Source: Macrophomina tecta
Taxonomy: Eukaryota > Ascomycota > Dothideomycetes > Botryosphaeriales > Botryosphaeriaceae
Assembly (NCBI GenBank): GCA_024180945.1
Contig: JAKSGN010000038.1
Coordinates: 2,294,001 to 2,358,000, forward strand
Reading direction: 5' to 3'
Length of the DNA: 64,000 nt
Shown here: positions 25,765 through 37,800 of the stretch, piece after piece
Layout: the number at the start of each line of letters is the position of its first letter
Numbering within the stretch: position 1 is the first letter of the stretch
Made by a program: the position numbers and the translations under genes
The notes under the pieces: generated by a model
Told to the model about the DNA's origin: nothing
Databases searched by the model: none
The model's input: only the letters and a program-made list of their open reading frames with translations

Positions 25765-27394
25765 ACCATCGAGGCCACTACCACCCAACCAGGCTCTAAC
25801 TCAGCAATATTCCTCGGGCTTGCCGCCTTCTTTGTGGTACTGCTTCATCAGTTATGCAAATTCACACCGGATCCAAGGGAGCCACCCACAGTTCATCCGC
25901 GGATCCCGTACGTGGGTCATGCATTGGGCATGCTTCTCCAGGGGAAAAGATATATTCGAATGCTCGAGTATGTAAATCTCCGACAGCCAGCGACCGCTTA
26001 CTAACAGGGCCAGTGAAAAGCATGGATACGGCATATACACTCTTCCAGTCCTTCGCTGGAGGCTGTACATCATCACTTCTCCGTCCATGGCTGCAGCCAT
26101 CAACCGTGTGCCGAAGAACCTTTCCTTCCGACCCATCCAAGTTGATCTTGTGCAACGCGTCGGCGGGCTCCCCGCTCAGACGGACAAGATCAACAGAGTT
26201 AACCTGATGGACGAGGAAGCCGAAGGTGTCATGACCGCAATACACGAAGTCATATACTCGATGGTCCCCTCCGGGCCGGGGCTTGAGAAGCTGACGCAGG
26301 CCGTCATCAACCAAGTGGCACAGAACTTCGGCGGCCTCCCCAGCGGGAAGTTCGACACGGGTCTGTACGAATTCTGCAAACACATGATAGGCACCGCAAC
26401 CATCCGAGCGCTGTACGGCCAAGACACGCCCCTCGACCACCCGTCCCTGATCTCCGACTACTGGGAGTTCGACGAGGGCTTGCTCGCCCTGCTCCTGTCG
26501 CCACTCCCCAGCATCACCCACAAGAAGCCCCACGCCGCACGCGAACGCTTGGCCAGGCTCCTGGTCACCTACTTCGAGGGCGGCCACGACGCCAAGGCGT
26601 GCGACATGGTGCGCGCGCGCTTCGCGCAGTACCGCAAGCACGGCTACAGCACCGAGGGCCTGGCGCGCACCGAGCTCTGGTTCATCGTCGGCGCCGTGTC
26701 CAACACCACCATCACAGCCTTCTGGTTCCTCGCGCGCATCCTGGCCGACGCGTCCATCTTCGACGAGCTCCGGGCCGAGATCACCGCCGGCGCGCTCGAC
26801 GCCGAGCGGCACCGGGACGGCGAGGGCGCTGCCGCTGCCACCTTCGAAGTCGCCGCCCTCCGCTCCCCGGCCGCCTGCCCGCTGCTGAACTCCGTCTTCC
26901 GCGAGACGCTGCGCCTGGCCAGCACGACGACGGGCTCGCGCCAGGTCCTCGCCGACACGGCCGTCGGCGACGAGCGCTACCTGCTCAAGCGCGGCGCCTT
27001 CGTCTCCGTCGAGGGCAGCGTCCTGCACTACAAGCATGCCTACTGGGGCCCGGACGCCGCGCGGTTCAACGCCCGCCGCTTCGTCTGCAGCTCCTCGGCG
27101 GGCACGACGCTGGATGGCGGGAAGGTGCATCCGGGCGCGTGGCGCGCGTTCGGCGGCGGAGATGTGCTCTGTCCCGGGAGAAATCTCGCGCAGAGTGAGA
27201 TTCTGGCGGTGGCGGCGGCGGTGTTGCTAGGGTTTGATGTTGGTGGGGCTGGTGGGGGAAAGGAAGCTGTAGTGACACCAGAGGTAAGGGATGATACTAT
27301 GCCGGTTGGGGTGTTGAGGCCGGCAAGTGATATTGATGTTCGGTTTGCGCCACGGGCTGGGTGGGAGGGCGTTTGTTGGAAGTATCGTGCTTGA
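25765..27394 (+). CDS. Cytochrome P450 with atypical I-helix (CYP7/CYP8-like), 5' end unresolved
   Basis: This is a membrane-anchored haem-thiolate protein. Coding sequence becomes evident at about 25765. It encodes a hydrophobic anchor (SAIFLGLAAFFVVLLHQL), the Pro-rich hinge, IPYVGHALGM and, across a short intron (25968 to 26007 or 26013), EKHGYGIYTLPVL. The K-helix ExxR is FRETLR. The haem loop is FGGGDVLCPGRNLA with the Cys ligand. The I-helix reads VGAVSNTTITAF, with Asn-Thr where most P450s have acid-Thr, as in CYP7/CYP8-type sterol enzymes. No in-frame ATG precedes the anchor before an upstream stop, so a small first exon or loss of the start must be assumed. The tail after the haem loop is Gly-rich. 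The substrate cannot be inferred. Confidence 0.82.
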
Positions 27395-30379
27395 GGGCGG
27401 TGATTCTGTCAATGATGGCCGTGGATATATAAGTGGGATAGGAAGTTTGTTGATGCTGAGGGAATGGTCTCGAAGTTACTGGTTGGGGATCATAGGGGGT
27501 CAGGAGATAACAAGGGGAGGGCTGGGGGTTTTTTTTTTTTTTTCTTAATTCATTGCTCCTCGCTCTTCATTAGTGCAATGCTGAAAATACTTAGACAAAT
27601 CGAGGTCCCCGCTCAACAACTTACCGCCCTTGCGCCGACCGGACTGGACTTGACGCTACTGTTTGTGCAGTTGATTGCATCAAATCATATTACCTATATT
27701 TCCGTGGAGAATCAGAGAAGTCACAGGATCTGTGCTGTATTGTCATTGTTGTTATTGTTTTGATTATTTATAGCCGACATTTGAGTTCGGATGCTGATTT
27801 ACCCACGGGTGTGTGGTTTACATATTCCCGCTGTCAAGACGTAGTAGATGTCTAGTCTGTCAGATGGTCACACAGCGGGATAATGTTTAATGATGAGGGA
27901 CATGTTACAGCATCTCGTACATCAGCAGTCTTCTCTATGGCCGGCGGCTTCACGGGGTCTATCTGCCCGCTCAAGGTGCGGTGCTCATGCGGTGAATCAG
28001 CGGCGAGAAGGACTAAGTTAATGGTAGTTTACTTTTATCGGTGGGTTGAAGTCATCATGGGGCATTGGCGGTGAATGCTTCTCCGTACCTAAGATTTCAA
28101 GGCTTCTTAGACTCCCCAGGGTAGTTGTAAGCATTCCAAAGCGACGTGATTGGTTCAGAGCATCTCTATTTCCAACTAAGCACTTGAAACACGAAGTCGC
28201 CAAAGGTGGGCGCACAAGAAAATCTGACCCCAGACTTTACAAGGATTTAGGCACAATATTAGAGATTCAAGAATTCAGCGCGAGACGGATACGCTTATAA
28301 GATCTCCTTTTAGGAATTTACCCGTCCAATGGGGGACCAAATGAGATGGCGATGATCAGAAACGACCCATCCAACCGACCAGCCACGATAGCCGGTCTGG
28401 TATGCGCTACAGTTTCGGGCGACAGTCTGACTTGCTTGACGGATTTATGTACGCAATTCTGGTGTGTAGCAGCCTTCCCGCGTCACCAAAATTTTCTTTT
28501 CCCTTCCGCCGATGACCGTATCAACGGAAGCTGCATTCGCGCTTTTCCCCCGACTGCCCAATTCGCCCTCGTTGTATGCTCCGTGAATTGATGCTTCTGG
28601 CATTACTCGAGCTGTGAGAACCCCCCCAGAAGTTCTGCAAACAGGAAAACCCTCCACTGCGCACCATGGCTCCACCACGTTGCGAAGGCCGCCTCACTAC
28701 CTTTTCACATTCTGGCAGCATGACTACTAAGATGCCCCAGCCTGCCGGTCGGAACGCCTTCGAGCCTTTTTCTTTTTCTTTTTTCTCCTCGTCTGATCCG
28801 GCGTGAGTCTTTCCGGACGATGTGGGGTGGTTCGGAAAAGTGACAGTCCCTCTCTTTCGCTGTCATTAGCTGTCTGCCTTCCCGGCGAACATCAGCGCGT
28901 AGGTTTTCCTCCTCCGCACCCCATGCAGTCCCGAGGCAGCAGAAGGCGGGCGGCGCTGCCTCGCTGCATCCAATGGGCGCCGAACGGATTCTTCGGAGCG
29001 ATGCGTGTTGTGGTTTTTGGGTGGGCGAGTGGCACGGGTATGTACATACCTGCGCACACGAAAGTCTCTAAATGTCGGCCGGGAGGAAGGTCCATAAGAT
29101 TACCCTGAACAGCAACCGATGACGCATCGTCGGCTGGATAGCACTACTCAAATAGGCAACGAAAACAGACGTGCGGAGCCCGACCAGAAACTGTGGGGTT
29201 GTGGGGTGGAGGGGGGTTTGAAGGGCGAGTATGTGCATATCCGATTGGAGTCTGCGGACCGCTCCGCATGCACAGCCCTTTTTCCTGGTCTGTGGATTCC
29301 TCCATTTTCTCTGCAGTGCGGGGTCTGCCTATTAGTTTTCTTTTTCCCTGTACGAGTGTGGGAAATCGACCGAAGTGACGACATTGCTACGTGCAGCAAG
29401 GCGTGGGGCGGATATTGAGCGCGCTGGTGATAAGGGTCTTCTTTGTTCTTGTTATATAAGCCATTCTTATCATCGGTCCCGTATTCCACTTATGGGGTGG
29501 GATAACGACGTGTTTCAGCACAAGGGCAGGGAGATGAGCATTCGCAAACAAATAGATATTGGAAAGGAAATTGGAGTGTCCATGTATCGGTACATGCGAG
29601 CGTTTGTGGAATGGCCGTATTGATGCACCACCAATCGTGGCTCCCAAGCACTCTCCGCTCCGCCCCGCCCCACCCCGCCCAATCTCCGCCCTTCCCAAGG
29701 ATCGAGCCTGCCTCTTCTTCTTTGAGACGTAAGAGAAAGACATAACGGCGGGTTTACCGAGTCGGGTAGGGATGACGCCATGTGACAGATGCTCGTACAT
29801 GCAGGTACGAGCTGGCGGACGAACGGCGACGGACCAGGAGAAAGCCCGCTATATTCAGGAGGCATACGCGTTCGGAGTGCACGAGCACGCGCGCTATGGG
29901 CGGCGATTGACTTATTTATCTAATCACGCGCCAAGATGTGCCCGAGAAAGGTGGCGTTCTTGGAGAGAGATCTTGGAGTTGCGCCGCAACCTTTTTTTGC
30001 CCCTGTGGCTGACGGCTATAGACGGCTATCTCTCTTGGGTGAGATAGAATTTCGAAATTTTCTTGTAATATCCTCCGATTCTCGGTCGTGGCCTGAGGTC
30101 TGGAGAGATTACGGCGGGTAAAACCACAGCGCCGTAGCGGCGGAGACGTGAAGAAGGGGTTAGTTGCACACGTACAAGTCTCAATAATCAACATGACTCT
30201 TCGGCTGGTAAATTTCATCATATTTTTTTTTTTTTTTTTTTTTTTTACTTCAGTTTCTACCCGAGAAGGATAGAAAGTATACCCAAGGCCTGCCGTTTTA
30301 TGGCACTTATGCGATGCACATATTTCCCTAACCCTCTCCTGAGTGCCACGCACGTGCATGGCTTAGTATGTAGCTTTTC
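27395..30379. other. 3-kb intergenic region
   Basis: No convincing gene was found. Several frames of 60-145 codons occur on both strands, but none shows family motifs or a plausible exon chain. Homopolymer runs are present: T-rich near 27530-27543 and T24 at 30223-30246. The right end is the 3' flank of the permease gene. Confidence 0.5.
30223..30246 (+). repeat. Poly-T tract (24 nt)
   Basis: An uninterrupted run of 24 T lies downstream (in transcript sense) of the amino-acid permease gene. It reads as A24 on the permease strand, about 135 bases beyond the stop. It could be a simple microsatellite or a retroposed tail; no adjacent retro-element was recognised. Confidence 0.85.
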
Positions 30380-32179
30380 TTATTCCCAGAGCAAAGTCAA
30401 AGGCTTCAGCCACTTATTCTTCTGAACTTTCGGCGGCTCTTCCTCTGCGATGACTCGATCCAGACCTGTGTGCAAGTCCACTTCAAGAGGGTTGTATGCC
30501 CAGCTCTCCCTCCAGTGCAAGAAGCGATGACCGAAGTAGATGCACAGGAAGATTGGGATGCCAATGTAGGCAGTCAAGAAAGAGCTCGCACTCCAGTTCT
30601 CCGGCCAGAAGACGTCGAAGCCATTAATGAGGGTGAGGAAAACGAAGAAAGCCATCTGAGCGTAGGTGCCGTAGGGCTGAATCCACGAATGGTAGGGGAG
30701 TTGAGAGGTGACGCCCTGGGTCATACAGGCTTTACGGAACCGGAGGTAGACGATACCACAGCAGATCCAGGATATGAAGCCAGAGGTGTTGGTGAGGTTG
30801 ACCTGGTTGAGATTCACGTTAGGCACGGTTAACGGCTCGGGAAATGAGCAGGCGAAAGGTCACTTACAAACCAGTTGAACACCTCCGACGCGGAGCTGCC
30901 GACATTTAAGTAGGCGAGAGCAGTGAACAGACTGCTGGCCGCAACAGCGCGGTAGGGAACGCCAGTCTTGGTGCAAGCGCTGAACCACTTCGGTGCAGAA
31001 CCCTGCAGGGACATGGCGTAGAGCGAGCGCGAGGAGAGGTAGAGGAAGGAGTTCCCGGAGGACCACGCGGAAATGAGGATACCAGCATTGACGACCGAAT
31101 CAAGAGCCCTGATGCCGTTGCGCTTCATGCCGATGACGAAGGGCGAGGACCCTGCGCCAACGCCGCCGTTGGTCAGGGCGGGGTCGTTGCTCGGAACAAT
31201 GACGCCAATGCACAACACGCAGCCGATGTAGAAGAAGATCAGGCGGTAGATGTACCGACGGGCGGCGACGGGCAGGTTGCGGCGCGGGTTCTTCATCTCA
31301 CCACCAGTAACGACCAGCAGTTCCGGGGCAAAGACGAAGGGAAAGGCGGAAAGGGCGAGGGTTGATAGCAAGGCTATAAACCGGCCAAGGTCCCCAGAGG
31401 CGAGGTAGGTGTTTGCTGCACCTGGATCGTTCCAGTAGCGGAAACCCAGGCGGTCGCCCTTGGGGCCACCGCCGAAGAAGATGACGACGGAAACAATCAT
31501 CAAGCCCAGCATCATAATGACCTTGGTGCTGGCGAACCAGAACTCAGTTTCTCCATAGAAGCGGACCGGCAGGGCGTTCAATGCGACAATAACGACGAGC
31601 ATGATGGTGATCCAAACGGCGATGTTGACGGGCGATTCCCAGTATTCGATGACGATGGCGGCAGCAGTGATTTCGTAGGGCACCAATATGCCGAGCGAGT
31701 AGAAGTAGAGCCAGCCGAGAGCGAACCCCATGGAGCGAGAAACGTAGCGGTAGCCGAACAGGTTCATCGAACTGCCCGGGGTGGGCAGCCATGTGGCGAC
31801 CTCGACGATGGCGGTGACGACGCAGAAGACCATGAATGAGATAATGGAGAAGGATCCCAAGATGAAGGCGGGACCTCCTCTGGCAAGCGTCTGACCGGAA
31901 CCCACGAAAAGACCGGTACCAATGGTGCCACCCAGAGCAATCATCTGGGCGTGACGCGACTTCAGGCCCTGTAAAGCGGGTCAGCGAGAGCGTTACTGGC
32001 AGGGAGCGAGGGAAGCTCACTCTTTCAGTCGTCTGGGCGTGTCCCTCGAAGACCTCACCGGCTAGGATTTCAGGCCCGATGGCCGAACCTCGGCGGCCGC
32101 CATGTGAGTTGGTCTCATAGGCGGGCAGATCGTGGGCCGTGGGCTTCTCCCCACCCATCTCCTCAATGTCTTTTCCCAT
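30380..32179 (-). CDS. Amino-acid permease (YAT/AAT family, DIP5-like), 3 exons, 560 aa
   Basis: This is a plasma-membrane proton symporter of amino acids. Minus-strand exons are 32021-32179, 30868-31968 and 30380-30802, all joined in phase 0. The cytosolic N-terminus leads into the family signature GLKSRHAQMIALGGTIGTGL at about residues 54-73. The conserved LPTPGSSMNLFGYRYVS, a PYEITAAAIVIEYW segment, APELLVVTGGE and SSGNSFLYLSSRSLYAMS then follow. The last exon begins VNLTNTSGFISWICCGIVYL, exactly where fungal permeases have it, and closes with the YNPLEVDLHTGLD tail. About twelve hydrophobic segments can be counted. The GDRLGFRYWNDPGA loop resembles dicarboxylic amino-acid permeases of the Dip5/AgtA group, so Glu/Asp are possible substrates, but that assignment is tentative. 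Confidence 0.93.
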
Positions 32180-33756
32180 GGTGGAGGGATTGCGACGCAG
32201 CGACGAGCGTCAGAGGAACAGAGCGGAGAAGTGTTGGTTGGAGACCAGGTATGGAAAGAAGAGGTTATAAGAGAGGAGCGCTTCTTTCCATAGGAGAAGA
32301 GTGCCGGGTCGATCAATGGCTCGCTCGTAGAGCGATAAAGAGAGAGGGGCGGCGGGCGGCGATTTAGAGAGAGGAGCAGGCCGGGGATTTATGTAGGAGC
32401 AGGGTGAGAGCAGGGCATGCAGGCCGTCGAAGCTTGCATCTGAAGAGGCATAGGGTGCCGGGAAGCCTGAAGACTTGGCTCAGTCTGATAAAGGCAGCGG
32501 CCCAAGAAACAGCGGCGGCAACTGGCGCGGGTTGTGTCATGTTTCTGGGTCAAGCCCCGGAAGCCGCAGCATGGATGGTTCCGCCGCAGGGGAGAGCTGA
32601 GCTGGACTCAAGATGGGAATTAGAGCGACCATCGCGGCAGGGCGGGCTGGAGGGGCGCACACAGAGAGGCGCACAGAGAGGCATGAGAGGGCGGAGATAG
32701 GCAGCTGCTGATAAGGGAAAGGCTGGGGGACGGGTGTGTGGTCGTGGGCGGTGGTCTGGGCGCGCTGCGTCGAGATAAGCGGCGGCGCGGCGGACAACGG
32801 CGGCTCCAGCAAATCAGCGCCGCTGGCTGGCAGTGCCATTGTCTCTCTCTCTCTCGCGACTCCCTCCTCGCTCCTCGCAGGCCCGCCGTCCGTCAGCTGC
32901 GGCGGCGAGGAGTGCTACCATGGCGTGCGGGTTGTCGTGCGTCTGCCTCGCGTCTCGTCCACCCCCGCGGCACGCCCGCCCCCCGCGTTTTCCGGGGGAG
33001 GCAGAGGCTGAGTACGTAGGCCCAGCGCGAGCCCGGAGTGGCCGTGTCCTGGTCGACGACTAGCGCACGCGGCCAGCTGGGAGGCGGGTTTGAGCTTGGG
33101 TTCTGGAAGCCTGCCCTTCTGGACGAAGGCTACCGCAGGGCTGAGTCGTCTCCCGCTCGTGACGCCCGCCCGCCCGTTCGCCTGCCCGCCCATGGCCCCA
33201 GGCGGTTGGCGGACAGCCAACAGCAGCAAGGATATATCTGGGGGTGGGGAGGTGGAATGGATGGCCAGAGGGCCGGGCGCTAGCACAAGTCAGGCTCGCC
33301 CTCGGCCCCTGCGTCATCTCGTCACCAGCCGAGTCATGTCCTCAGCGAAGGATGCGACACCCTCTCGTCCCCTGCATCATCCCATCCATCATGCGCCCGC
33401 AGTCGCGCACAGCCCTCGATTCGCCGAAGCTACCGTCTTCCTGCAACTGTCACGTGCTCCACCGGCGGAATAGATCCGAGAGGGACTGGTCCGCCCTCAA
33501 CTTATTTGCCTTGTGACAACTTCACGCCACAGCCTGACTCGACGAGCCGCATGCCTCTCAGCACACTGGACGATCAGTCGCTTGTTCGGGTCGAAGCCGC
33601 CGTCTTGACTGCCGCTCGTGGCAAATCCTGCCCATCCGCTGTCTTCCGCCGCCCGGAGAAGCTCTTAGGCAAATCAGGAATGCTGACTTCAAATCATCTG
33701 AGCACACGACCTTTGCATATGGAGAAGAGCCCAGCTCCCCCCTTCTACTGCTACAG
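32180..33756. other. Intergenic, promoter side of the permease gene
   Basis: The region is GC-rich with many overlapping open frames on both strands (32.4-33.5 kb), typical of composition and not of coding. A CT repeat run is near 32840-32857. The right end is the 3' side of the 253-codon frame. No gene was recognised. Confidence 0.45.
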
Positions 33757-34518
33757 TCACAGCGGAGCTGCTGGATTGAGGCCAATTTCTACTGGAAAAA
33801 GGGAAACGTCGTGGAAATGCCCAGACGATACGATGCTACTATAACAACACAAATGCCGAAATGCCCTACCCCCATCCTTTGTTCCGCCCATTTTATGTGC
33901 CCTTTTCGCCCTGATCCAGTTAGAGAAAACAAGAGTCTGATGCGGTAGTGGGCTTCTCTCCGCAGCCCTTTCCATCCCACCCAAGCCTCTGCTGGCATCA
34001 CCTGCGCCGGACCATCGCGCATTCCTACGAATCCTAAGACCAAGATCTGTGTTCACCACCTCTACGACCTCACTGAACGGCGTCTGCACTAGCTCCTTCC
34101 GCACCGCTCTGAGTTCCTTGTGCGGCAGGCCCTCTTCTGTGATCGCCTTTTCGATCAACTCGGCCGCCGTTCCTAAGGTAACACGTCCCGCACGCTCTCC
34201 TGCTTTCACCTTCCACCATTCCACTTCGACAGTCTGAGTGCCAGAGTTTCCAATCAGCGTCCATTCAAGTCTGTCCTTGTCGCCGCGAGGCAGCCTGAAG
34301 AGATCCATCGCCTGCGAGATCTTGGAAGTCACCACACCAGCTACCTTTTTAAGATAGACCCTCTCCCAAAGCGAGCTCACCGAGACCCCATGGCGACGCC
34401 ACACCCGGTAAAGGAATAACTGGCCACAGGTATCATCAAGATCGAATGTGCAAATTTTGCGCTGGTATGGCTGGATGGTACCGAATTTGAAGGACAGCTG
34501 CGGGATGCTGGCAGTCAT
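33757..34518 (-). CDS. Hypothetical protein, up to 253 aa, unrecognised
   Basis: I do not recognise this protein. The first 160 or so residues look like real coding sequence, with mixed charged and hydrophobic composition (QPYQRKICTFDLDDTCGQLF, LWERVYLKKVAGVVTSKI, TAAELIEKAITEEGLP). The last 90 residues look like read-through, so an intron or an earlier end near 34040 is likely. No signal peptide, membrane segment or known motif is visible. It lies 344 bases downstream of, and on the same strand as, the large exonuclease-like gene. It could be a lineage-specific gene or a chance frame. Confidence 0.4.
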   Translation of the reverse strand: MTASIPQLSFKFGTIQPYQRKICTFDLDDTCGQLFLYRVWRRHGVSVSSLWERVYLKKVAGVVTSKISQAMDLFRLPRGDKDRLEWTLIGNSGTQTVEVEWWKVKAGERAGRVTLGTAAELIEKAITEEGLPHKELRAVRKELVQTPFSEVVEVVNTDLGLRIRRNARWSGAGDASRGLGGMERAAERSPLPHQTLVFSNWIRAKRAHKMGGTKDGGRAFRHLCCYSSIVSSGHFHDVSLFPVEIGLNPAAPL

Positions 34519-34862
34519 GCCACAGATGGTATGAAATGAGCCCGCGGAACGTCTTGTCGTTGCAACCTGAATGTCGCATCAGCTGGTCCTTGGCCTAAGC
34601 CGTGGCCGTCGAGGCTTCCTGGGAAGAAGCGTAAAGATAAGTTGTCTCTGCTGCCTCTTATCACGTCCGTTCCCACTGTTCCATCTGATGCCGGTTCGTC
34701 CATGCGTGGCACGGTAGAAATAGACTTGTGGATACTTGCGATGGCTTTCTTACCACTATCGGTGGGCATCAAGCCATCACTGACGCCTTGACGGAATGCA
34801 CCGTTAGCGGAGTCGCTCTGTGGCTCCCTAATCCTCCACCTCCCCCCGCCCTCCCACCCCAG
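34519..34862. other. Intergenic between two minus-strand genes
   Basis: This is a short spacer holding the 3' end of the exonuclease-like gene and the presumed promoter of the 253-codon frame. Nothing else was seen. Confidence 0.5.
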
Positions 34863-37800
34863 TTATCGGGCCTTGTACTTATTCGGAACCGTAGCGTCAC
34901 CCTGCTTGAATCCCACGACTCTGGCCAACCGTTTGAGACTTCTGATTGACTTCCATTCCGGAAAGAGTCGCAGTAGGTCCGCGATTCGCTCATCACAAGG
35001 CAGCTTATTTTCTGCGATTGCAAAGAGTATCCCTCGCGCCACTTCCTTCCGCGCTTCTTCCAGCCCAGCAACCCCGGAAAATTGATCGTATTCCAACAGA
35101 TCATCTACCCGCATGCGGTGGTGGTACCATAGACGATAGCTCATGGCCTCGCGGTTCAATTTTGTAACAACTGATGGCTTTGGTATGCCTCTTTTTCTTC
35201 GGGCAAGAAGGCGCTCGGCCCACGCCTCTGCGTCGGACATGACTGGGTCCCCCATTTTTGTTTTGGGTAGGTGGTTTTGGGCAGAGGCGATGCTATTGAC
35301 AGTAGCAGCGGGCTGGCGATTTAAGCGTGCTGTCGGTGCTGGACTCCCTTCGGCCACGGCCAGAGTCGCGTCCAATCGGTCGGGCAAATCACCAGAGACT
35401 TTATCGCCAGCACTGCCGAAAGATGAGAACAGCATTTGTCGCTCATGAGCGACAGGCTGACTAGTGGAGTTCATCGTGGGAGCAGAAGTCGATACCGGGC
35501 TCTTGGGGGCCCCTGCCAAGGAAGGGTAGAAATCCTCAGTATCCTCGCCTTTCGGTAAAGCCTGTGGCGTCCTCTTTGAACACTTGGGCTCAAGCAAGAC
35601 TGACCGGCGAGAGAAGGCACTGACAGGGTCTTTTTGGCGGGATTGCAGCAGATCTCTCTGCTTTGCTTGCATTGCGTGCCAAAGTGCGAAGCAGGCATAC
35701 GCTTTTTCTCCCATGCTTAATTTATGTGCCTTTGAGAGCGGCTTGAGAAGATCCGGAGGATTTCGCATAGCTCTCGGCCCCAAGGGGAGGCCCAGATGTT
35801 CGGAAGCCAGATTTTGAAGTGAAAGCGGGATGCGAGGCACCGGTTCCCCAAGTTGGATCTCTTTCAAATCGTAATGCAAGTTTTCCAGGTCGATAAAGCC
35901 TCGCGGGCTGAGACCCAGGAAATGCCGCAGGCGATCGCACTTCTCTTGGACTCCGAATCCGACTTTGATCAGTTCCGGTGACTCGAGTGCCATTGCCACC
36001 TCTTCTGGTACTATGCTTCGTCCTTTGGTCTCCGGATATCTTGCAAGGTGGAAACAGTCGATAGCCGTGTCCCTGGCGAACACCAGGAGAGAGGCATTGG
36101 CTTTGAAGCCTTGATCAGGTTCCGCGTTGCAATTCCATGCCATATCGAATCCAATGTATTTCCCCTTAAACTGCCGCACGACGTCGGCATTATTGGTGGG
36201 GGTCATATGGTAATACTGGGCGGGCTGTTCCGGCATACCACTCCATCCAACCTCCGGATCCACACGGTATAGCGTGGGAGAAAAGTGCAGCTTGCTTCCC
36301 TGTTCTCGCAAACGTCTTAAAAGAGCATCGTCCAGACGATAGCGTGGTGTGAGCTCAATGCACGCCTCTGCCAGCCACTTCTTCTGATCTGTTCTCCATT
36401 CTGGGGCGAATTTGACCGCCCATGAGACTATACTTTGGTAACCCCGCTGGAGCAAGGCGTACTCCTGCAGCTGCTTGTTCGATATCGATTTCTGTGACGG
36501 TGCTTCGTTCCTGAGCACCGAGAGTTCCCTAGACCTTTCGTTCGCCACGGCAAGTCCGGCCTCGAAGTACTTTTCGGGCCATGTTTTCATGAAGTATTGC
36601 AGAACTTGAGGGCTCAAGCTCGCCGGATCAGAGAGTTCGAAAAACGAAGTATGTTCGTACTCCTCCAACAATTTGTTCTTTGCGTAGCTCACGAGGTGCT
36701 TGCGGATGGCATCGAGCTTGCCTCCTACAGCCAAGTGAGCAGATTCGCGATTCACAGTCGCCTTCAAATCATCAATGCCATTGGCGCGAATTTCGGTCCA
36801 ACCCACCGTAACCGGTTTTAAAGCCTTGATGAACCGTCTGCGGATGGGACCACAGTTCGCAGGAGGGAAATCGTAGCCACTATTCCTCACATCCCTTTCA
36901 TAGTCGGCAAAGCGGCCTATTGCCGTTGTGATCTGCTTGCTGGCTCTCTCGATGACCCACATGATCCGCTCACGCCGAAGTTGTCGGAGGTCGGCCTTTT
37001 CGATAAGGTGCTTCAATTGATGCCTTACATTAAGACTCGTGATGTCCGGGCGTATGTATGAGTTGAGGTGGCTCATGACAATCTGAGTTGTGAGCCAGTG
37101 TCGCCAGCGACTTCGAAGCTTGACGGCAACCGCCTTTTGAGTGCCGAAGGCGGCGCTTCGTATTTTTTCGTTGAGGTTGTCGATGCAGTCCATCATGAAC
37201 ACTCTCACTTCGTGACTGAGATCCACGAACTCGTGGAACTTGTCTTCTAGTTGTAGGAGGCGAGAAGTTTCCGCATCGTCCGCGTAGCCATATCTCGAGT
37301 ATCTCAATATCCTGTCCAGGAGGTGGAACTCCAGTGCGAGGTCATGCGCTTCGGCCGCAAACCTGACGTTTTGCTTATCCCACCACTTGCACAAGCGACG
37401 CCTGGGTTGAACGAAGAATTCGCTGAGATAGGTGATCAGGTGGCCGTTCGTGTCATCAATGGCTGCAAGATGCTCGCGAATACTTGGAGGCCAATTGTGA
37501 TGTAGATCGGCTTGGATTTCGGCACTGCTGAGCCTGAGTCCTTCTAGGCATTCATGCAAGCGGTCGTGGGTGTCTTGGAGCGCGCCAAGCACTCCAGAAA
37601 GGTATGTATTGGTAGAGAAGGCCTCCTTTTTGTAGGACCGCACAAACTCTTTCCAAGTATTGAATTCTCTTCGCACTACGGCTCGCTCGGCCGCGGCCAG
37701 CTGTTCTTCTTTTTGGTAGCTTTCGATCTCCTTCACGAGATCTTCAAGATGATATGCTGATTTCCTCCCTTCTTTGAGAAGCCCGTCATACTCGGCACAG

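Noticed and set aside
25862..27130. 422-codon minus-strand frame opposite P450-1
   Set aside because: It is antisense to conserved haem and ExxR motifs and has no domain of its own.
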